Source of the DNA: Ostrinia nubilalis
Taxonomy: Eukaryota; Arthropoda; Insecta; Lepidoptera; Crambidae
NCBI RefSeq assembly: GCF_963855985.1
Contig: NC_087096.1
Span: 3,038,001-3,102,000, forward strand
Direction of reading: 5' to 3'
Length of the DNA: 64,000 nucleotides
Shown here: positions 33,379 through 46,015 of the stretch, one piece after another
How positions within the stretch are numbered: position 1 is the first letter of the stretch
Layout: each line of letters starts with the position of its first letter
Notes under the pieces: generated by a model
Seen by the model: only the letters and a program-made list of their open reading frames with translations
Database searches by the model: none
Told to the model about the DNA's origin: nothing
Made by a program: the position numbers and the translations under genes

Positions 33379-33572
33379 GGCTGGGTTGCACCATCTTACT
33401 TTAACTTTGACAAACTTCAAAAAGCTGTCAAACTCCATACAAAAAGCACCGGTTATTGTCATTGTTACAGTTAAAATACTTTGACCGAAACTTTGACGAT
33501 AACCAGTGAAATATGGAGATTGACAGATTTTTGACGTTTGGCAAAATTAAAGTAAGATGGTGCAACCCAGCC
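33379..33572. mobile_element. MITE family A, long double-core form, TAA duplication
   Basis: 194 bp with ggctgggttgcaccatctta and its inverse at the ends, flanked by TAA (33376-33378 and 33573-33575). Unlike its ~120-bp siblings it has two copies of the internal block (tgtcaaactccatac... and its inverse tatggagattgacag), so it is nearly fully self-complementary. Confidence 0.8.
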
Positions 33573-33650
33573 TAACCAGCGACTAAGTCTAAAGTGCGCG
33601 GCACCTGCGCTCCTGTACGCTCTATTCTACGGCAAGTGCTAGCTGTTCGT

Positions 33651-33712
33651 TCGTTCGTTTCAGCCAAATGACGTCCACTGCTGGACAAAGGCCTCCCCCA
33701 AGGTAGCTGTTA
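33651..33712 (-). mobile_element. RTE-type LINE tail fragment
   Basis: On the minus strand it reads cttgggggaggcctttgtcc, then agcagtggacgtcatttggc, the end of the RTE-like ORF also seen at 42590, followed by a gaac-repeat tail. Confidence 0.6.
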
Positions 33713-34423
33713 TCTCTTAATAACTAAATAAGAAGATCCGATCTCAATAAGAACTCATTACATCGGCCAGATCCTGCCTATTGGCCACTCAAACACGTAG
33801 CCTAGAATGTCAACGATACTAATTTAATTTATAACTATAGCGCTCTCTCTTAGAATATTAATCGAGGGGATTTGCTTCAGTTTTCCAGTACCTCTAGCAC
33901 GAAGAACTTTCGACTTCGAATCGTTTGCGCCATCAAAAGATTTGGTACGAAAATTAAAATATGTAGCACCCTTGTGAACGTGTCGTAAAGTGAACTTAGT
34001 ACGAGAAATGGTTGCACGAAACTTATTTTGACAGTCACAATTGTCACGTTATCGTTTAATAATTCGAAGGTTGAGTATCGAATTTTGTCAAATACGCAAA
34101 TAATTCGAAGATTCGGCTCTTTGTCTGTATGTAAGAACTTTTATATACCAACATTGGAGCAATAAAGAATTCGAATTTGAATTTTAAAGTTGTTCATGCT
34201 AGAGGTACAGTTCGGAAGCGTGTAGATGTGAATGGAAAGCCTTGTCTATTTCTGAACATACCTAGGGCTGGGGCTATCTATACATTACACAACATGTATG
34301 TTTGTGTGTTAGACTTTTTAGGATAATTTTTCATTTTCGATTCCTAAAATAATGTAGATAAGTCTGTTAATATAGGAAGTTTATTAAGTGTTTACGGTTT
34401 TTCGTATCTCATTGTTTAAGCCC
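33713..34423. other. no gene recognised
   Basis: No supported features. Confidence 0.5.
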
Positions 34424-34556
34424 TTCACAGTCCACTGCTGGACTATGAGCCTCCTTCACTATAGTGGGGGGTTTTGCCATAATCCCCACGCTTGACAGGC
34501 GGGTTGGAGATAGCAGTTTAAAAGATTGATGTTTTTCAGAGAGCGTATAAGTTAAT
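34424..34556 (-). mobile_element. RTE-like LINE tail (second family)
   Basis: Minus strand: aaaaacatcaatcttttaaa, then ccaacccgcctgtcaagcgt and gtccagcagtggactgtgaa. This matches 63656-63780 along its length. The encoded tail (LQWRRLIIQQWTVKGCR in the other copy) is a recurring LINE C-terminus in Lepidoptera. Confidence 0.6.
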
Positions 34557-36035
34557 AAGACGTATACATAACACTTGCTAAATTTTTTAGCACTATCATT
34601 AACATGTCAGTACGAAATCTGCTAATGTAAACTATTACGAATTAAAATACATAAGGGTGTAATGTTCACATAATGAGGTAATTTAAAAATGGACCTACCT
34701 TACTGGTTAACCATACCGCAAAATACAGTTTTTAGCAAAGTGTAAAAAAACCTGTAACTGCTCTATTCGCTGGCGCAGGTCGGATCAAAGCCAGTACTTA
34801 AATCATAAAAATTAAATTATCTCTCTCAATAAGCACTAAGTAGGGGGTTGGAGAAATCTTCTCACCAGTCCAGCTGAGCCAATACTGGTTCAATTAGAAC
34901 GATAGAGTATTACGAACACGTCTTAAGCAATCACTGATTACTATCAAACTAATTTCAATGCAATTTCTGTCGTTTTTATCTGCAACAAATATCTTTTCGG
35001 CGAGTTCAAACGTTTCCTGACCAGTAAATTATGTCATATAACTTTATAATAGTCGAAGCTGTGTATTAAGTTGTTAACATTTAAGTTGACGGGGAAATTA
35101 TGATGTATAGGTGTGACCAAATTACATTGAAATGTAATGAAATGTATCAGTGTCAGGCAATGGACAACGGCGCCGCGTGCCGGCATTAGTATACTTTATT
35201 AGGGTAGATCAAGTAAGTTGTTTTCGGCGCCCTTTTGGTTCTAACTTTCATATTGTATAACTGCATTTAGTTGGGTACTAAAATGCGGCTTTGGTTAAAC
35301 ATAAGAACATCGAAATCAGCAAAGAAATATGTAAAACTTGCACAAAAATAATTATATTTTTAATAAGGAGCCTAAATCTTATTTATGATTTTTTTTATAT
35401 TTACTGTTTACATTAGGTTCTTGTCGATATGGATAGTAAAAGTAATTTATTTTCTGCGAATAGGCTTTATACACGCTTTTAAAAAATACTACTTAAGTAT
35501 AAATAATTTAAACACCCATACTTACTAAACAACAACTTCATTTGTCTTTCCTGAATATGTATGAATTTAAAGAAGAGCCCCGCGACAGCTTCTTAGAACT
35601 ACTTCACGGGTAGTTCAATAGAAACACCGGCTTCTACGAAAAGGGCCCTCTACCAGTAATTACTGCAATTAATTTTGTGCTAACAGATGGACTGTTTATT
35701 GTCAAATGCACGGGAAAATGTACGGTTATGCGCATTTATACTTCACAGAACATGTCGCGGTTGAATTAGGAAAAATAGGAAAAAATATAGGGTGGAAGTA
35801 CCGGTTTTGGCTATCTTTGCACCGTTTTTGGATACTCAAAATTTTAAGTAATAAAACATTAATTTTAAAAGACAGGAGCTATAAATGGGGTCTCTACCCT
35901 TCTACACAACATGTAAGGAAACCCTGTTTGATCCGAAAGGGGATGATTTTAACCACCAATGATTCCATAGTCAAGATAAGAAAAATTTAAAGAATTTTGT
36001 GATTTAGACACATAATTTCACCGCCTTAGTCTCTC
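34557..36035. other. no gene recognised
   Basis: The 94-codon frame at 35706-35990 has no recognisable domain and a composition like translated AT-rich DNA. Confidence 0.45.
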
Positions 36036-36127
36036 TACTCGACCTGTGGTTGACTGGCAGATAATGCCACCTGGCATTAAGTCCGCCACTGTACAGTTGT
36101 ATGTGCAAAAGTGTAAATAAAAAAATA
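36036..36127 (+). mobile_element. LINE 3' UTR and tail fragment
   Basis: tggttgactggcagataatg, ggcattaagtccgccac and gtatgtgcaaaagtgtaaat, followed by an A-rich end, match the common 3' end of a lepidopteran LINE family. Confidence 0.6.
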
Positions 36128-37645
36128 ATTTCATACGAATCGTTCTTAAAAGGACGTTAACTATATTTTTCATCATCCTAGGAAATAGGTAATGGTTTTT
36201 CACGCGTGCGAAGTCGCGTGCCTGCGAATTATTAAAATGAAGCTAAACGAGCTAGTTATTAAGTAAATAAAAATATAAAGCATGTGCAAAAGACATAGAA
36301 TAGTATAATTTTCAATTGTTACAGACTACGTAAGAAATCATAGATTACGTAAATAGTAAATAATTGTCTTAATTTACAATTACACATCTACATTGTCGCA
36401 TTGCCGACATATTAATGACAATTACTTATCTCACTAAAAAGGTAATTAAAAAGCAGTAAACAATTAGGTTTTCCGACGTAAAAGCATCCATAGATACATA
36501 AATTAAACACAATCCATATCGCCATGTCTCAATCCACATAGTTCTCAAATTGAAAACGCCTTGTTCGTCACAGTTTTTACCTCAAATAGCAAAATTATAT
36601 CGCCTTGTTTACATAATAACTTACCCGACACCATTGAAAAGGTCTGTCAAGAAAAACACCAAAGTTGTATGTTACCAAGAATTTATGTTCTACGGAAACT
36701 TATTAGCTAACGTTAAATACAAATTTACAACATTTTTTCCCAATATTTACATAACGTATGCGAATTCTTTCGGAGTAACTTAAAGTTCTAACTAGAATTG
36801 TTTCTCTACACTCCATTTCAAGAACACAATTCTAAAGTTTATAGCGAAAATTGCAAAGAATTTGGATTACATATTTCTTGTTCAATTATAGTGCGTGAAA
36901 AGGGATAAAAAATGTTTTAATTTGTACTCGAAATCATTAAAAAGATGTGCTACTTACTTCTTTTTACTGGGCGCGATGTAAAGAGCTGTATAAGGCATTT
37001 TTCGCGGTAATCGTAACGATGATCGTTGTTAGATATCATTTGTTATAACGTTTTGTTCATGCTTATTAGGTTTGTTGGAGATTGTTAGTGGGATACAAAT
37101 CGACAATGATTTTTCGAAAGTTTTTAAGTACCTAGGTACAAATTACAATGAATACAAATGTTATGAATTTCGATCATTTATAGATCGATATTACAGTACT
37201 TGGAAGATTGCAAATTAGCTGGACTGTTGTGGTAAACCCAAACATTTATCTAAATTGAAATACAAATTACTAACAATCATTTAAAAATCTATGTAGAGTT
37301 ACGAAATATAATAATGTGCCATTGAATAAGGTTAATTATTCAACCAACCAACCCAAACAAATCGCAGCAATTCAATAAAATCTCGTTTCTGCATCCTGAT
37401 GCTAAACAAACAAACAGATAAATAGTGTCTATTTTTCACCAATCATTAGTTATATTGCAAAATAGACAACAGATCATAAATTTGTGGTCACCGCTGCAGT
37501 GCCCGAAGCACCACAATTAGACTTGCTCGGGCTGCCAAGCTGTGTAATTTACTCGTTTGGATAAATACACATTAATTTTCTGTGTGGGTTTTGGTTCCTG
37601 GCCTCCTGGGCGATAGATACGATTTTCCGACTCATTTTCTAAATA
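36128..37645. other. no gene recognised
   Basis: AT-rich, no supported features. Confidence 0.5.
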
Positions 37646-37686
37646 TAAAAGCGATTGCAGTCTAAAACAGACTGCAATCGCTTTTA
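37646..37686. repeat. perfect 18-bp hairpin
   Basis: taaaagcgattgcagtct (37646-37663) is exactly inverted at 37669-37686 around the 5-base loop aaaac. Pairing stops cleanly on both sides, and no longer inverted repeat surrounds it. Confidence 0.85.
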
Positions 37687-39452
37687 GTCATTGATACAGT
37701 AATATAGTACGTAACTAAACTAGAGTTCATTTATTAAAGAAAAACGTATTTCAAAAAACAAAAAATTTGTACGAATCGAATTGCAATTGGTAAATTATGT
37801 CTCCTATTCCGTATTATGAAATGATCCTTCAAATTCGATTACAAATCGAGCATAGATCAGATTCTGTTTGGTTTAATTTATATTTGAGTGTCATTTCATA
37901 AATACAGAACAATCTCCCTATCAATAATAGAAGGCTATCTTTCCCTATCGATCGATAAACGGCATGAATTGAAAGGGCAAAGAACCATAAGCGGCTACCC
38001 TTTAGGTAATTCGGCTACACCTTTATCCTCAGGCTTAGATAAGTATTTAGAAAAAACCGACCTGAAAAGCTGGACTGAAGTAGCTTGGTGAACTTTTGCA
38101 TATCAGCCGCTTTAATAATCTATTATAATAGAACCTTTTCATAGCCATGCAATTATAAGATGATAGATAAATTTTGTTTGACCAATACACTATTTTACGG
38201 CTTAACTATTCAATGTATCTGGATGTCCCGCCGTCGGCAACGATCATTGGATAGGGCAAATATTCAATTGCTTGCATTTTGCGAGGGTAAAGTTTATGTA
38301 GACGTTGGCGAGGTAAGCTAATCTTTTATCTAAGACAAGTATAATTAGGTGCTATTAAAATGTTACTGTCTTGACCCATATTTATGAGCCTTCTAAAGTT
38401 AAGTGACCTTTTAGGTATTAAATGCGGAGTTTAGGGCGGGGAGCATTGCGTAGGCGGGTTACGAGTAAATCAAACCATAACGTACTCCCGCATTGAAATA
38501 CGTAGCAAAAACTAAATCCAAAGCAAGCCAAAGGAACTTCTGAGTTCGTAGTAAGAGAGTGTACACTGTACATCTCAATACTTAAGAAGTTCTGAGTTTG
38601 ATTCACAGATGGTTCGATACCTGTTTAAATTAACACGTAGGCTTGAATCAATATGTCCGTGAATAATAAGATTCCGTGCTTCACTGAGTAAATTTACACA
38701 TAGTTTTCTATGACGGCTGGCACTAAAGAGTGCTGTCCTGCACACGATAAAAGAAGCAGTCTCCTTCTTCATTGGAACCGTTGAAACAGTTCTCATCATA
38801 AAAATATGTTAATTATTTCGTACTTGATACTTTATAGGATATAATAGCTCCCAAACAGCCACGTGAATAGCTTAAGGTGACCCGAAACCTGTGCAGTAAT
38901 GAATCAAAATCTGTAACTGATCATTACGTTTTCACCTACCAATTTAACAATTATAATGCCATCAGCAGCTGTCCGGTGGCCACAAATTATACATTACGAC
39001 CGATGCTAATTAAATTAAGAGATCGTGGGCCGTGTGGGGGCGGGCAGTATCAATGGCACTTGTGTTATTTGAGAGATTTATCCGCTGAGTTTGTCTTTAG
39101 ATGTGATTTATTGTTCAGTTTATAACGGGATAAAAGATATTAAGGTCCTATTGGATTATTTCAGTTCTTATAAAGTTCGAATATTGCTGCTGAAATAAAA
39201 CAAACTGTCCCACAAGAACAAAGTACCTAGGTAACAAGATGTTAAAACTTTTTCATCTAAAACTTTGAAAAAAATATTTTTTTCAATTCTTTGCTAATAT
39301 TGAAGAACGTGAAACAGTGATTCGATGTTTGTATAGTCCATACAACCTTCATATATTCAAGATACTATCTCCAAATTTATTGAAATTAGTTAAATAATAA
39401 GTAAAACAAAACAGTATGAAAAAATAGAGTTTAAGTTATAAACGACAGGTCT
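37687..39452. other. no gene recognised
   Basis: Short chance frames only (for example 38877-39125). Confidence 0.45.
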
Positions 39453-39454
39453 TA

Positions 39455-39480
39455 GGCCGAGTTGCATCACCTAACTTTGT
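39455..39480. mobile_element. MITE family A, solitary end
   Basis: TTA followed by ggccgagttgcatcacctaa is one terminus of the family; the rest is missing. Confidence 0.5.
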
Positions 39481-40218
39481 TATTATTATTACAATACTTA
39501 ACTCTTCAGTTAGTTTAAGGATCCCTTTACTAAAGACGTAAGGGTCAATAACTGTCAAAGAGCGTCAACTTTTTACATCGACCGGATTGCAGGTTGATCT
39601 AGACTTCTGCTCACTAATTAAATACATAGTGCAATAAATAATATCGGAAACGGATAAAGCCTGGGGCACTCATAAATAACGTTACGATAATTGGCTGTGG
39701 GTAAGGATGTGAGAATCGCACTGTGTTACGGTATTTTAACGACAAATTAGCATTTAAAGGTACATATTTGCATGTTAGTTAGTAATTTTTAATTAGATTT
39801 GTGATTTATAGTTTAGTTGTTACGATATGAACCGATAAATCTGATGTCTTTACCTAGCTCTGGAAACCTATCCATTACTTACATTGTCTGCACTAGTGGT
39901 TTCAATGCAATATCAAACCTTCCTATTGCAATTTTCCACTCGCACATTAGTGATGAACTACTCGTATAAGTGCTAGACTTTTAAAGAGTAAGGCAATCGA
40001 CATCTCACAAAGTCAAAATCTACCTAAACTTAATGAAAGCGTTATTTTTTTCAGTAATTTCAGACTGAATACAACACAAATTACGATCGTGCGATATGCT
40101 TGAATCCTCTATTTAGATCTAACGCTTATTGCATTCTTTAACTTACGAATCACTATCCGATTAAGATCCTATGGCAGCTGTTAGACAGCGCGGCGTAAGA
40201 CCCAAAACGCCATTACAC
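39481..40218. other. no gene recognised
   Basis: No supported features. Confidence 0.5.
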
Positions 40219-40221
40219 TAA

Positions 40222-40339
40222 GGCTAGGTTGCACCATCTTACTTTGACTTTTACAAACGTCAAAAATCTGTCAAACTCCATACAAAATGCATCGGTTATC
40301 GTCATTATTACCGTTAAAGTTAGGTGGTGCAACTCAGCC
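40222..40339. mobile_element. MITE family A copy with TAA duplication
   Basis: 118 bp, ggctaggttgcaccatctta to ggtggtgcaactcagcc, flanked by TAA (40219-40221 and 40340-40342). It immediately precedes the first unit of the triplicated repeat. Confidence 0.8.
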
Positions 40340-40342
40340 TAA

Positions 40343-41026
40343 AACTGCTCGCTGACCAAATAACCGGTGTATCCTGAACCTGCGGTTCCCACACCTGTAA
40401 AGAGATCTTGAACTTCTAACGGATAGCAGACCTGCAAATCACGCTGCGGTCATTACTAGTGTCATTGTTAGCTGAGTTTTACCTTAGGGCACTAAAACTG
40501 CTTACCAAATAAAGGTAGATCCTGAACCTGGGGTTCCCACACCTGTTCTAGAGATCTTGAACTTCTAACGGATAGCAGACCTGCAAATCATGCAGCAATT
40601 GGGCTCAGAAGCGCCGCGGTCATTACTAATGTCATTATTATACTCGACGCAAAGACTCGTGGCAGGCGGGCCATAAGTAATTATTGAAACAGAGATGCAC
40701 ACTCGCCAATATTTTATTAATTATTACGTATTATAAACAACGCTATGCCTGCCTCTGTGTGACGTCACCCATAACCAGTGTGAGTGCGGGAGAAAATATG
40801 ATATGCACTGTTTACTTCGCCTGCCACGAGTCTACGTCGATTATAGCTAAGTTTCACCTTAAGGCACTAAAACTGCTTACCAAATAAAGGTAGATCCTGA
40901 ACCTGGGGTTCCCACACCTGTTCTAAGAGATCTTGAACTTCTAATACAATGCAGTCCTGCAAATCGTGCCGCAATTAGGCTCAGAAGCGCCGCGGTCATT
41001 ACCAATGTCATTGTTAGCCGAGTTTT
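40343..41026 (+). repeat. three-copy ~150-bp repeat, third copy displaced by an insertion
   Basis: Units begin near 40343, 40490 and 40865 and share atcctgaacctg, ggttcccacacctg, agatcttgaacttctaa and cgcggtcatta. The gap between units 2 and 3 is filled by an inverted-repeat element (40646-40835). Confidence 0.8.
40646..40835. mobile_element. inverted-repeat element in the triplicated repeat
   Basis: Left gacgcaaagactcgtggcag and right ctgccacgagtctacgtc are near-inverse (about 25 bp). TTATA occurs just outside both ends (40638-40642 and 40841-40845), a possible 5-bp duplication. It interrupts the array, so it is younger than the array. The 67-codon frame at 40684 is inside it and is chance. 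Confidence 0.6.
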
Positions 41027-41526
41027 AATCAGCCACCACAATTTATGCCGCAACCTATGAGTTAGTGCTGCCCAGGGCTCCGTCCCGATTGATTAAGGGT
41101 ACCCGGTTCGAGCGTCAGTTCGGCTTAATAAGGACTGCAATTTTGTTAGCATCCGATTTGCTAGATTTATTAAGAGGAGATGAATGTGTGCTTTGATGAT
41201 ATGCTAAGGCAAGCATTACGCCTTAGGGCGTTATCTAGTCCACTAGATCTGTCTCCTGAGTGATATTAATAACGAGAACAGTTTGATTAATTGTTTGTAG
41301 TGCTGTGTCTTTAAATATTAGCTTTACACCGTGTCCCAATTATGTAGCCGCTAAATAGCTTGGAGATATAAAGATCTGTTTGATATTTTGATTGGCGGGT
41401 TTCATAGTGGTAGTATGCCGTAGACAATTCTGCCAAAATTGTAGAGTTCCGAGTTATATTTTACCAGATTGGAATTGTATTTCGCCAATTCCGACTTCTC
41501 TTAAATGACACTTTCTGACTTATTTA
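41027..41526. other. no gene recognised
   Basis: No supported features. Confidence 0.5.
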
Positions 41527-41690
41527 ACCATTGACATTTGTTTATTTTATTGTTCTGTTTAAAATTGACTCAGTAGTATTTCTCTGACATGTATTTTGAC
41601 CATTGACATTTATTTTTATTGTTCTGTTTTTAAAGTGACATATCTCTTTGACATGTATTTGACCACTGACATTTTCTCTTATTCAGTATT
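41527..41690 (+). repeat. degenerate tandem repeat, ~63-72 bp
   Basis: accattgacattt-type starts at 41527, 41599 and 41662, with ttattgttctgttt and ctctgacatgtatt between them. Confidence 0.6.
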
Positions 41691-41770
41691 TCTTTAAATT
41701 ATTTAATTTATAAACTGCATGTATTTTATTTGTAACTTAAGTGTTTGACATGTTTATTTTATTTTTAAGC

Positions 41771-42554
41771 TTGTAAGCGCTTTGGACCTGCTCTGTAAGC
41801 TTACACGTGTTTTGCATTAATAAATATAAATTTCATTTTATTGCTGCCGCGCATTGAAGTGTAGGCACAATGTAAATATTTAGGTATTATCAATCATTTT
41901 ATATAAAACCTACAACACAGAGCAATAATATTAGTATTTTACGACATCATTAGTCTTAAGCCCACAACGCAAAGGTCACACTAAACTTTTTAATAAACTA
42001 TAAAACTAGTAGTTTAAAAATCATAAAACACCACCTACGCCATTCTTAATAGACCTAAACACATTCATAAAACCATCTAGACCAAGAGATAAAGTAAGAA
42101 CAATTTGTAGCAATCAATAAAAGATACATCTTGTGACAATAATATCAAAATGATATACAATAATCGGACAAACAAAGCTTACCATAAATAAACTTTTTTT
42201 CACTCTACAGTAATCTGTTGTAGTATCCTAATGGATATGAAGCTTTATTCCTGTGGCTTTAAGATTCATAATTTAATTTTAAGATTGTTAAAAATATGCA
42301 AAAAACGCATACACAACAGTGACAAGTTACTGTTTGTATTGTTTGAATCAGGGTTGCCAAATTACTGATATTGAACTTACCTAGTTCCTTGTCGTTTCTT
42401 TTCAGTAAATATAGCTAAATCTAGGTAAATCTACAGGAATACACCTCAATTATGACTGTAGCTTTACTGTTACGTAACCCAATGTACTCGAATATAGAAA
42501 AGAAGAGGAAATATAGTTGTTGGAAATCGTGCTGGTTTTTCGTTTCGGCAGCGC
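41771..42554. other. no gene recognised
   Basis: Nothing supported beyond simple AT-rich sequence. Confidence 0.45.
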
Positions 42555-42630
42555 AGTACCGTTCATTGTGGAAAACCTTGGGGGAGGCCTTTGTCCAGCA
42601 GTGGACGTCATTTGGCTGGTTTACGTACCT
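42555..42630 (+). mobile_element. RTE-type LINE C-terminal fragment
   Basis: Encodes QYRSLWKTLGEAFVQQWTSF, the signature end of RTE-like LINE proteins. The same frame opens upstream without recognisable homology, so only about 25 codons are LINE-derived. Confidence 0.65.
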
Positions 42631-43033
42631 ATTAAATTTACTAGCCTAGTGACGTCACTTGTTGATGTTAACATCTATACACTAAAGTGAAGTAGAAGTT
42701 GCACGAGCCTTTTTTACTCGACAACCCTAAAAGTGGGGAAATCCTCGAAATTCCTAGCTCGATATCGCAGGGAAAGCGGGGGGCGCGGGAGGGGATTATT
42801 TATTCAATGTAAATCGACTGCCGCCTACGCGGCGCGTGCGCGTCCTTGCATATACAAGGTGCTACTTTTAAAATGCGAAATCATCGGTGTTACTATTCAT
42901 TCATGCTTTTTATTACCTTTTGATAAATACAGTAAGTGTGTATTCAGCTGAACTGGAACCATTTACTATTCAAACACTGAGCAAAGATTATTACGGGAAT
43001 GTTTACTCCTTTAAATATTACAATATAATGCCT
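42631..43033. other. no gene recognised
   Basis: Sequence immediately left of the LTR element; a GC-rich patch at 42775-42850 is unassigned. Confidence 0.4.
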
Positions 43034-43167
43034 TGTAGTATGCGCGTCACGACGCACGCACACACTCTCATCCCTTACATAGTATATAAGGTTATACACT
43101 ATTAATAAATGAGCTCTTAATACGCAGTCAGTCTACTTATTTAATCGTCCCAACGCCCAACGTTGCA
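43034..43167 (+). repeat. left LTR (134 bp)
   Basis: Identical base for base to 46016-46149. It contains TATATAAG (43083-43090), AATAAA (43104-43109) and an initiator-like TCAGTC (43128-43133), so it can supply promoter and polyadenylation signals. Confidence 0.9.
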
Positions 43168-43182
43168 TGGCGACCCTGCCAG
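43168..43182 (+). other. primer-binding site
   Basis: TGGCGACCCTGCCAG follows the left LTR with no gap. TGGCGACC matches the complement of a tRNA 3' end (GGTCGCCA), as in insect elements primed by tRNA-Arg. The tRNA identity is inferred. Confidence 0.65.
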
Positions 43183-43442
43183 TGCTGCTCACGCAGCATT
43201 GCGCAGATGGTTTAGGAAATATAAAAGTTATTTAAAATAATGTTTAATATATTCAAAATTAAGTGAAATGTTAACAAACAAAATGGACTAAAAAATATTG
43301 GACTTAAATAAATCTTCAATAAAAATAACGAACTAAAAATATGTACGCGAAATAGAAATAAAAAAGTGCCAAAATGCAAGAATTTCCTGATGAGAAGATA
43401 AGAAGTAAGAAAACGGACCGAGGTGATGAAGAACTGAATGAG

Positions 43443-43605
43443 CTGGGCGCCGGGCGATGATGGAGTCAGATGTGGTTACAACATGTGCTGGGCGCCGGGC
43501 GGTGATGGAGTCAGATGTGGTAACAACAGTGTGCTGGGAGCCGGACGATGATGGAGCCAGATGAGGTTGACAGCAGTTAGCAGGGTGCCGGGAGTGTTCG
43601 AGACG
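43443..43605 (+). repeat. three to four 45-bp tandem units in LTR element leader
   Basis: ctgggcgccgggcgatgatgg starts units at 43443, 43488, 43534 (diverged) and about 43580 (partial). It is GC-rich within an AT-rich element, in the position where packaging or leader sequences lie. Confidence 0.75.
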
Positions 43606-45988
43606 GAAGTGGTTGCAGCCGGGAGAACCCTACATCATGATAAGTCCCCGTGCAGAAGTCCCCTTGTGCCCCATGAAGAAAAGTCCTCTTGTCCTCTTCA
43701 AAATTAGGTCATCATTCTACGGTAAAATATTTTTGTCATTTATTAAGTATTATCATTTAAATTCTGGAGATTAATTTAAATTTTGACTGCTAATTTATTG
43801 GTTTAATTTGAGATATGATTTTTTTTTAAATAATTTCGTAACGTTTTTTTTTTTAAAGAAAATTATTTTTGTGAGAATATTTTTTATAGAAATATTGAAT
43901 GTACTAGTTTACTTAATTTTAATTTACAAAATTGCAATTTTATATACTCAAAGGAATAAATAATAGAATTCGATATTTTTATTGAAGATGTATAATTTTT
44001 TTATGTATAAGTTAAAATTATTAATAATAACGTTTGTTGACGACTTATTATTGACAACATAATAATGTACTGAATAATTCGCATAATATTTTATTTGCAG
44101 AAGTTAAATATGAGCAATATTTTTTTTTCTAACAGGAATTAACCAATTTGAGTATTTTTAGTTTTTACAATCACACGAGTGATAATTAACAGCCTCATTT
44201 TGTTACATTTTATTTGACTAGGATTTATTTACATTAATATTATTACTAAAATTTGTATTTTAAAAAATTTGATTTTCTAAAAGTAGGTCAATAATTTTGT
44301 TACTCAGTCATGTCATTGCACTCAACGCATACGACTTATTGCAAATCAGCAAAACGTGATTTAGCATCAGACACGTTATGATGACATGTAGGTATTTTCT
44401 AGCGTATCGACACAATACTTCGCTGTAATTAAGATCTTTACTTTTTAAACAATAATTATGTTTGATATGCAAGTAAATATTTTAAATTAGTATCATATTT
44501 GTAGACTTTTAAGACCACCAAGATAACATCTCTAATATGGATCTTTAACAGAACATTAATAGAATTATTGATTGATTGGATTTAGTTTTTAGTAAAACAT
44601 TATTTTGACTTTTTTTTTTAGCAAAGTATGTAATCGATTATACTATTGATGTAATGATACAATTATAAAGTTAGTTGTGAAAACGTGACATAAGTATAAT
44701 TTGATGATTGATATGTTGAAAAATATTTTGCAAAGTGTAGGTAAAATATCACTTGGCTGACAACTCGATTGCTGATTTATTTGGGTCAACACACAATAGA
44801 TATTGCATAATGATTTATTTACATACATTTTAACTTTTTCGACTATGAACGTAAATAATTTTACTTGAAATCTAATTGTTTTGTTTTAACTATGATTTTA
44901 TTACAGTACATATATCAGTACTTATGTAACTTTAGAAATTATGTATTTAGAAAAATGACTGAAATTATGTATATGAAAAATATTACACGGATAAGACGAT
45001 AATAGGAATAATTTTGATTATATGACATGAATATAATTTATACAATGTATATAGTTAATTGAAAAGTTATGTGAGTTTAGAAAATTGTAGGCATAGGAAT
45101 GTACGTTAATGTTATTAAATGATGAAGGCTATATGAGATAAAGGTGTGTTGTTATAATGCAGGTTTTGGTTTGAAATTATGATAAGAAAAGTTATAAAAT
45201 AGTTTGATATTGTTTGTAAAGGTGAGCAAAAAGTTAGGCATGCATTCATTACATAGGATACTTTTAATTATTTTGGACTGATCACCCAAAAGTTTTAAGA
45301 TATTCTTGTGCATTGATTGCGTAGGTTTGTGAGATTGTAAAGTATTTTGTTAGATATTGAATGAATATTGAAATATTATATGAATATTATGTAAACATGG
45401 TACTAAAATAAATAATATTAAGGGGAATTATCCTTCGTTCGATCATGGTGCATACTAGATATCTCTGTGAGAATAGTTGGAGACATAAATAAGTCTTAAA
45501 ATTATCCCTTAATTTAAATGATTTATTATAAATAAATATTATTATAAAGTGCGCGCACATTTTATAAAAGTACCATGATGAAATGATGAAATGAATAATA
45601 AGTCGACTATAAATAAATAAATAATGACTTGTAAGTGTAGTAGATCTACTAACTATTAAAACATGAGGGTGGCCACCTCATAAGAATTGTTGATGTACTT
45701 ATCTCGGAAATGGAAAATTGAATGGATATGACTTAGGTACTAGTACGAAATATTGGGATGTGACTTTATTTTTATAACGTGAAATTGATATTTATTGATA
45801 TAGTTGTCAACAACACGTTTAGATTAAGATTTTTTTATTTATTTTTTTCAATTCTTATTGTTATGGTTATTTGACACTACAAATTTACATCTTTTTGTTT
45901 GTCGAATTTTACTCAATCTTACGAATTATTGGAGAATGGCGTCAAGTACCCAATTTTGTACAATCTCATTTTTTTTCATTCACTTTGT

Positions 45989-46015
45989 AAAAAAAAAAAA
46001 AAAAAACGGGTGAGG
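45989..46015 (+). other. polypurine tract
   Basis: Eighteen A followed by cgggtgagg directly abuts the right LTR; almost all purine, as needed to prime plus-strand synthesis. Confidence 0.65.

Noticed and set aside
35706..35990. 94-codon frame
   Set aside because: No domain, no splice or promoter context, and composition like translated AT-rich DNA.
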